Below, in pieces: positions 59,122 through 64,000 of a DNA stretch of 64,000 nucleotides. The position numbers and the translations under genes are program-made. This stretch comes from Aphodovivens avicola (GTDB lineage: Bacteria > Actinomycetota > Coriobacteriia > Coriobacteriales > Eggerthellaceae), in contig DVGW01000044.1 of the NCBI GenBank assembly GCA_018712515.1, positions 1 to 64,000 on the forward strand. The letters run 5' to 3'. Below the pieces are notes generated by a model. It saw only the letters and a list, made by a program, of their open reading frames with translations, made no database searches and had not been told where the DNA came from. Numbering within the stretch: the stretch's first letter is position 1; each line of letters begins with the position of its first letter.

Positions 59122-62100
59122 ATGCCGTCCGAGCAGCGTTCAGCAAACAGACGAGCAAGCGAAGGAGCAGCGCTGCCAGCGCCAGAAATGATTTCGACCG
59201 ACCGCGACACCTTACCGGCACGCGACCGGACAACGCTGCCAATCTCACCTGAAACCAACCTCAGCGCATCCCAGCATCCCGAACCCTCCTCCCCGTCCCG
59301 CTGCCTCCACATCGGCATCGACGTGGGCTCCACCACTACGAAATCCTGCGTGATCGACCCCGCGACGGGCGCCGTGCTGCACGCGAGCTACAAGCGCCAC
59401 AACGCGCGCCAGGCCGAAAGCGTCCGCCACGCGCTCGACGAAATCGCCGCGCGCTTCCCCGGCACGCCGGCGCGCCTCGCCGTATGCGGATCGGGCGGCG
59501 AGGCGATCGCGCGCCTGCTCGACGTCCCCTACGTGCAGGAGGTCGTCGCCAACGCGATCGCGGTGCGCGAGATGCACCCGCAGGCGCGCTGCGCGATCGA
59601 GCTGGGCGGCCAGGACGCCAAGATGGTGTTCTTCGACGCCGACGACGCCACCGGCAAGCCCGGCGTTGCCGACATGCGCATGAACGGCAGCTGCGCCGGG
59701 GGCACGGGCGCCTTCATAGACGAGATCGCGTCGCTTCTGAAGGTTCCCGTCGAGGAGTTCGACGGGCTCGCCGCGCGCGGGACCACCGTCTACGAGATCT
59801 CGGGGCGCTGCGGCGTGTACGCCAAGACCGACATCCAGCCCCTGCTCAACCAAGGCGCCTCCAAAGCTGATCTGGCGCTTTCGGCGTTCCACGCGATCGC
59901 CAAGCAGACGCTCGGCGGCCTCGCGCAGGGCCTCGACGTCGTCCCCCCGGTGATCTTCGAGGGCGGCCCGCTCACCTTCAACCCCACGCTGGTGCGCGTG
60001 TTCTGCGAGCGCCTGCACCTGGTCGACGGCGAGGCGATCCGCCCCGAGCACCCCGAGACCATCGTCGCCCTGGGCACGGCACTGTCGCTCGACGAGCTGT
60101 TCGCGGACGAGGACGCCCGCATCGACTTCGCGCGCGCGGGGAAGCTGCTCTCCGACGACGCCGGCGGCATGGCGGCGCACGAGCCCTCCGCGCCCCTGTT
60201 CGCCTCCGCCGACGAGCTCGCGGCGTTCCGCGCGCGCCACGCCGCGGCACCCGAGCCCCCGCGCTCCTCCGCCGCGCGCGACGGCAAGCTGCGCGTGTAC
60301 CTGGGCATCGACTCGGGCAGCACGACGACAAAGTTCGCGATCATCGACGAGGACGAGAACCTCATCGACTATCACTACGCCGGCAACGAGGGCGCGCCGC
60401 TCGACGTCGCCCGCAAGGCCCTCATCGAGCTGCGTGACACATACCGCGCGGCGGGCGTCGAGATCGAGATCCTCGCCTGCGGCACCACCGGATACGGCGA
60501 GAACCTGTTCGCGCGGGCGTTCCATGCCGACTGCCACACCGTCGAGACCGTCGCGCACACCGCCGCCGCGACCAAGTTCGTCCCCGACGCCACGTTCGTG
60601 CTCGACATCGGCGGCCAGGACATGAAGGCGATCTGGCTCGACGGCGGCATCATCACCGACATCATGGTCAACGAGGCCTGCTCGAGCGGTTGCGGATCGT
60701 TCCTGGAGGGGTTCGCCGCATCGCTGGGCATCCCCGTCTCGGGCATCGCCGACGCGGCGATCCGCTCGACCTCGCCCGCCGTGCTCGGCAGCCGCTGCAC
60801 CGTGTTCATGAACAGCAGCATCGTCTCCGAGCAGCGCCTGGGCAAAACGCCCGACGACATCATGGCGGGGCTGGCGCGCTCCATCATCGACAACGTGTTC
60901 ACCAAGGTCATCCGCATCGCCAACACCGATTCGCTCGGCGAGCGCATCGTGGTGCAGGGCGGCACGTTCAAAAACGACGCCGTCCTGCGTTCCCTCGAGT
61001 CCTACCTCGGACGCGAGGTCGTGCGGGCGCCCTACCCCGGCGTCATGGGCGCCATCGGCGCCGCGCTCATCGCCAAGCGCAAGCGCGCTGCCGACGAGGC
61101 GTTCATCGCATCGACGTTCATCGGGCTCGACGAGATGGACGGCTTCTCCTACGCGCGCGAATCGAACAACCCCTGCCCGTTCTGCGGAAACCATTGCAAC
61201 CGCACGCTCATCGCCTTCTCCGACGGCTCCACCTACGTCACGGGCAACCGTTGCGAACGCGGCGAGATCGTCGGCGATCCGCACGACGAGGAGGTGCGCC
61301 GCCAGCTGCGCGAGATCAAAGCGGACTCCCAGGCGACGCCCGACCTGTTCGCCTACCGCCAGAAGCTCCTCTTCGAAGAGGCGCCCGTCCCCGCGCTCGT
61401 CCCCATGCGAAACGAGGTCATCGGGCTGCCCTGCGTCCTGGCGCTGTGGGACAACCTGCCCTTCTGGCGCACGCTGCTCCTCTCCCTGGGATTCTCGGTG
61501 CATGTTTCGGGGCCGTCGACGCACGAGCTGTACGAACGGGGGCTTCCCAACGTGCCCTCCGACACGGTCTGCTTCCCTGCCAAGCTCGTCCACGGGCATC
61601 TGCGCGATCTCGCCGACGCCGGGGTCGACCGCATATTCATGCCCATCGTCACCACCGTGCCCACCGAGAACGTCCAGGACACGAGCTTGTGGATGTGCGC
61701 GGTGGTCAAGGGATACCCCCTGGTGGTGCGCAACTCGGACAACCCCGAGAAGCGCTTCGGGATCCCCTTCGACGCGCCGCTGTTCCACTGGTATTCCGAC
61801 AAGGACCGCGTCCGCCAGCTCACCGCCTACCTGCGCGAAGCGTTCGGCGTCCCCGATCAGATCGCGCTGCGTGCGATCGGCGCGGCGGATGCGGCGCAGC
61901 GATCGTTCCGCGATCGCCTCGTCGAGCGCGGCGCCCAGGTCATCGAGGAGGCGCGCCGCACCGGCTCCTACGCCGTCGTGCTCGCTTCGCGCCCCTACCA
62001 CAACGACCCGCTCGTCAACCACGGGCTTCCGCGCCTGTTCACGAGCAGGGGCATCCCCGTGCTCCCGCCCGACGCGGTGCCGGGGGCGACCGAGGTCGAC

Positions 62101-63672
62101 CTCTCGATGAGCCGCCTCGACATCGTCAACAATTTCCACGCGCGCATGCTCGGCACCGCGCTCATCGCCGCCGGCGACCCCGCGCTCGAGTACGTCCAAC
62201 TCGTCAGCTTCGGATGCGGCCACGACGCGTACCTTTCCGACGAGATCGTCCGCCTCATGCACGAGGCCTCCGGAGGCTCCAAGACGCCGCTCATCCTCAA
62301 GGTGGACGAGAGCGACGCGACCGGCCCGCTGCGCATCCGCGTGCGCTCGTTCGTCGAGACCGTCGACGCGCGCCGCGCCGCCCGCAGCCGCACCTTCGAA
62401 CCCTCCGCCGAGCACGTGCTGCCCGACCCGTACCCGGTCAAATTCACCAAGGCGGACCGCCGCGACAAGGTCGTGCTCGTGCCCAACACCTCGCATGCGT
62501 TCGCCAAGCTGATGTCCGCCACGTTCTGCCGCCAGGGGGTGCGCGCCGAAGCGCTCGACGTCGGCGGCGAGGAAGCAATCCGCCTGGGGAAGAAGTACGT
62601 CCACAACGACATCTGCTTCCCCGCCCAGATGACCGTCGGAGAATCGCTCGCCGCGTTGATGAGCGGAGAGTACGACGACGCCGAGGTCGCCGTCGCCACG
62701 GGCAAGTACATCGGCGACTGCCGCCTGACCCACTATGCGGCGCTTCTGCGCAAGGCGCTCGACGATGCCGGCTTCTCGCACGTGCCCATCATCACCAACG
62801 ACGACGTGGACGCCCACGACATCCACCCCGGCTTCAAGATGAGCATCCCCGCCGCCATCCGCACGGCGGTCGGGCTGCCGATGATCGATGCCCTGGAGGC
62901 GCTCCTGCGCCGGATAAGGCCCTACGAGCTGGAGCCGGGCAGCGCCAACGCCGCGTTCGACCACGCGCTCGACATCACCATGGACGGCATGCGTGAGCGA
63001 GGCGTGCGCGGCGCGATAGCGGGGTTCAAACGCGCCATCGCCCTTATGAAAGAGGTGCGCTACGACCGCGCGAACCCCCGTCCCACCGTCCTCATCGTCG
63101 GCGAGTACCTGCTGAACTTCCACCCCGGCGCCAACCGCCATATCGAGGACTATCTCGAGCGCAACGGCCTCGAGGTCATCGAAGCGCGCATGACCGACGT
63201 CATCCGCAAGACCTATTTCTACAAGAACGCCCAGGTCAAGGAGTTCCAAGTCGACATCCCCAAGCCCGAGGCCGCATGGTACTCGATCGCGAACAAGGTG
63301 TTCGACAAGGCGCATGACATCGCCGACCGCATCGGAAGCGCCCATCCGCTCTACGAGCCCCCCGAGCGCATGCCCGACCTCGTCAAGGACAGCGACCCGA
63401 TCATCCACCACACCTTCGATGCGGGCGAGGGCGTGCTGATCCCCGCCGAGATCCTCCATCACGCCAAGAAGGGCTGCCGCGCGTTCGTCATCCTGCAGCC
63501 GTTCGGATGCCTGCCCAACCACGTCGTGGGGCGCGGCATCGCCAAACGGCTCAAGGAGCTCTACCCCAAAGCGCAGATACTGCCCCTCGACTACGATCCC
63601 GACGTGAGCTTCGCCAACATCGAGAACCGTCTCCAGATGCTCATCATGAACGCCCGCGAGGCGCGGGCGTAA
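59122..63672 (+). CDS. Giant 2-hydroxyacyl-CoA dehydratase/activase fusion
   Basis: 1516 residues. Two ASKHA activase (HgdC/BadF) domains: ~60-320 (GIDVGSTTTKSCVID; MNGSCAGGTGAF) and ~390-660 (GIDSGSTTTKFAIID; NEACSSGCGSFLEG), each with the Cys that would hold the bridging 4Fe-4S cluster. Next a Cys motif NPCPFCGNHC (~682), a DUF2229 region (IGLPCVLALWDNLPFW, PSDTVCFPAKLVHGH), and a C-terminal HgdB-like part (KYIGDCRLTHY; QPFGCLPNHVVGRG). HgdC-type activases use ATP to send an electron to double-cubane or HgdB-type proteins for difficult reductions; here activase and acceptor are one chain. The start is uncertain: ATG 59122 lies soon after the promoter, ATG 59188 is also possible, and neither has a clear ribosome binding site. 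Confidence 0.8.
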   Translation: MPSEQRSANRRASEGAALPAPEMISTDRDTLPARDRTTLPISPETNLSASQHPEPSSPSRCLHIGIDVGSTTTKSCVIDPATGAVLHASYKRHNARQAESVRHALDEIAARFPGTPARLAVCGSGGEAIARLLDVPYVQEVVANAIAVREMHPQARCAIELGGQDAKMVFFDADDATGKPGVADMRMNGSCAGGTGAFIDEIASLLKVPVEEFDGLAARGTTVYEISGRCGVYAKTDIQPLLNQGASKADLALSAFHAIAKQTLGGLAQGLDVVPPVIFEGGPLTFNPTLVRVFCERLHLVDGEAIRPEHPETIVALGTALSLDELFADEDARIDFARAGKLLSDDAGGMAAHEPSAPLFASADELAAFRARHAAAPEPPRSSAARDGKLRVYLGIDSGSTTTKFAIIDEDENLIDYHYAGNEGAPLDVARKALIELRDTYRAAGVEIEILACGTTGYGENLFARAFHADCHTVETVAHTAAATKFVPDATFVLDIGGQDMKAIWLDGGIITDIMVNEACSSGCGSFLEGFAASLGIPVSGIADAAIRSTSPAVLGSRCTVFMNSSIVSEQRLGKTPDDIMAGLARSIIDNVFTKVIRIANTDSLGERIVVQGGTFKNDAVLRSLESYLGREVVRAPYPGVMGAIGAALIAKRKRAADEAFIASTFIGLDEMDGFSYARESNNPCPFCGNHCNRTLIAFSDGSTYVTGNRCERGEIVGDPHDEEVRRQLREIKADSQATPDLFAYRQKLLFEEAPVPALVPMRNEVIGLPCVLALWDNLPFWRTLLLSLGFSVHVSGPSTHELYERGLPNVPSDTVCFPAKLVHGHLRDLADAGVDRIFMPIVTTVPTENVQDTSLWMCAVVKGYPLVVRNSDNPEKRFGIPFDAPLFHWYSDKDRVRQLTAYLREAFGVPDQIALRAIGAADAAQRSFRDRLVERGAQVIEEARRTGSYAVVLASRPYHNDPLVNHGLPRLFTSRGIPVLPPDAVPGATEVDLSMSRLDIVNNFHARMLGTALIAAGDPALEYVQLVSFGCGHDAYLSDEIVRLMHEASGGSKTPLILKVDESDATGPLRIRVRSFVETVDARRAARSRTFEPSAEHVLPDPYPVKFTKADRRDKVVLVPNTSHAFAKLMSATFCRQGVRAEALDVGGEEAIRLGKKYVHNDICFPAQMTVGESLAALMSGEYDDAEVAVATGKYIGDCRLTHYAALLRKALDDAGFSHVPIITNDDVDAHDIHPGFKMSIPAAIRTAVGLPMIDALEALLRRIRPYELEPGSANAAFDHALDITMDGMRERGVRGAIAGFKRAIALMKEVRYDRANPRPTVLIVGEYLLNFHPGANRHIEDYLERNGLEVIEARMTDVIRKTYFYKNAQVKEFQVDIPKPEAAWYSIANKVFDKAHDIADRIGSAHPLYEPPERMPDLVKDSDPIIHHTFDAGEGVLIPAEILHHAKKGCRAFVILQPFGCLPNHVVGRGIAKRLKELYPKAQILPLDYDPDVSFANIENRLQMLIMNAREARA

Positions 63673-63742
63673 GGACGTGACAGGGGACGGTCCTGGTGTC
63701 ACATTTCAAATGTGACACCAGGACCGTCCCCTGTCACGTCCT
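63672..63742. terminator. Long B-type palindrome after the dehydratase gene
   Basis: A perfect 35-bp-per-arm inverted repeat with a single central base, beginning at the last base of the stop codon. It opens with GTGACAGGGGACGG and contains GTGTCACATTT at the tip. Same family as 24519-24570. The cruciform or RNA hairpin would be very stable and would stop transcription or protect the 3' end. Confidence 0.85.
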
Positions 63743-63761
63743 CTGTCACGTCGGAAACTGC

Positions 63762-63795
63762 GGGACCGGGGCGGCGATGCGGCCGCCCCGGTCCC
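63762..63795 (-). terminator. Hairpin terminator of the right-edge surface-protein gene
   Basis: Arms GGGACCGGGGCGGC (63762-63775) and complement (63782-63795) with a 6-base loop, 32 bp beyond the stop of the minus-strand gene. No T-tract. Confidence 0.7.
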
Positions 63796-63826
63796 GGAAG
63801 CAGATCGATCTATCGCGCGCGTGCGG

Positions 63827-64000
63827 CTAACGCCTGCTGCGGCGCTTGGCAGCCGCGCCTGCCGCCGCGGCCGCGCCGATGCCCGCCGCGACCGCGGCTA
63901 TCGTCACGACCCCATCCGCGGAATCGCCCGATGCCGCCAGCCCGGTCTTTCCGGAGCCCTTGCCGGAATCCTTGCCGGGGTCCCCGGATCCCGGATCGGC
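63827..64000 (-). CDS. C-terminal tail of a cell-wall-anchored surface protein (partial)
   Basis: 57 codons before the stop, continuing off the right edge. Reads a Gly/Ser/Asp-Pro-rich spacer (DPGKDSGKGSGKTG), a sorting motif L-A-A-S-G-D, a hydrophobic helix (VVTIAAVAAGIGAAAAAGAAA) and a basic end K-R-R-S-R-R. This is the LPxTG layout with a variant pentapeptide (LAASG); coriobacterial surface proteins often use LAxTG forms. It would be linked to peptidoglycan by a sortase. Function is unknown because the rest lies outside. Confidence 0.75.
   Translation of the reverse strand, partial: ADPGSGDPGKDSGKGSGKTGLAASGDSADGVVTIAAVAAGIGAAAAAGAAAKRRSRR

Noticed and set aside
1..64000. tRNA, rRNA or tmRNA genes, insertion sequences, prophage or integrase genes
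   Set aside because: No TpsiC-type arms with matching acceptor stems, no rRNA-like stretches, and no transposase or integrase reading frames were recognised by eye; a tRNAscan or ISfinder run could still find a short or degenerate one.

Overview
The window is GC-rich and gene-dense, with GTG/ATG starts, many stop-start overlaps and strong GGAGG-type ribosome binding sites. The gene set points to an anaerobic actinobacterium of the Coriobacteriia, most likely Eggerthellaceae. Supporting features are LL-diaminopimelate aminotransferase instead of the acetylase route, a DMSO-reductase-family molybdoenzyme beside a LuxR-type regulator, corrinoid methyltransferases with a RACo-type activator, a giant 2-hydroxyacyl-CoA dehydratase/activase fusion, and surface proteins at both window edges. 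This is a family-level inference from content; the species cannot be read from it.

Layout. 1-7500: start of a secreted NEAT-like protein, then an AraC regulator and a metal/envelope transport locus (CydDC-like fused ABC exporter, P1B-like ATPase, DUF6110-like protein, and a 26-residue membrane peptide), tied together by a shared TTAGATA element. 7600-16400: housekeeping genes (ysxC, a CmpB-type membrane protein, rnhA, metG, sppA, rho, transaldolase). 16600-21300: a NOSP protein, a DUF169 protein, hisI-dapL, an SMR exporter and a Phd/RelE-type toxin-antitoxin pair. 21400-28900: histidine operon hisZG(fused)-D-C-B-H-A-F. 29000-30800: a DUF2797 gene and 900 bp of repeats. 30800-38500: a corrinoid-dependent methyltransferase locus of two divergent operons (RACo, DUF2284, PucR regulator; corrinoid protein and two URO-D-type methyltransferases) plus cobO. 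38500-41900: gatCAB. 42500-51400: an XRE regulator, PAP2 phosphatase, PadR/HAAS/DUF4097 envelope module, recQ, a second toxin-antitoxin pair and xpt. 51600-55050: dnaE. 55650-58900: remains of a molybdoenzyme operon fused head-to-head with the tail of a LuxR regulator. 59100-63670: the giant dehydratase/activase. Right edge: tail of a cell-wall-anchored protein.

How it fits together. The corrinoid cluster is a self-contained C1 system: a substrate methyltransferase loads the corrinoid protein, a second methyltransferase unloads it, RACo reactivates oxidised Co(II), and cobO and PucR supply cofactor and control. The molybdoenzyme operon and the dehydratase fusion belong to the same anaerobic redox lifestyle, but the molybdoenzyme has lost its N-terminal Fe-S region and its neighbouring regulator has lost its sensor half, as if one deletion removed both 5' ends.

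Repeats are the second theme. At least four families of palindromic intergenic elements occur. The most striking is a compound hairpin that begins directly after the stop codon of five different genes in the same orientation. No tRNA, rRNA, CRISPR array, insertion sequence or prophage was recognised.
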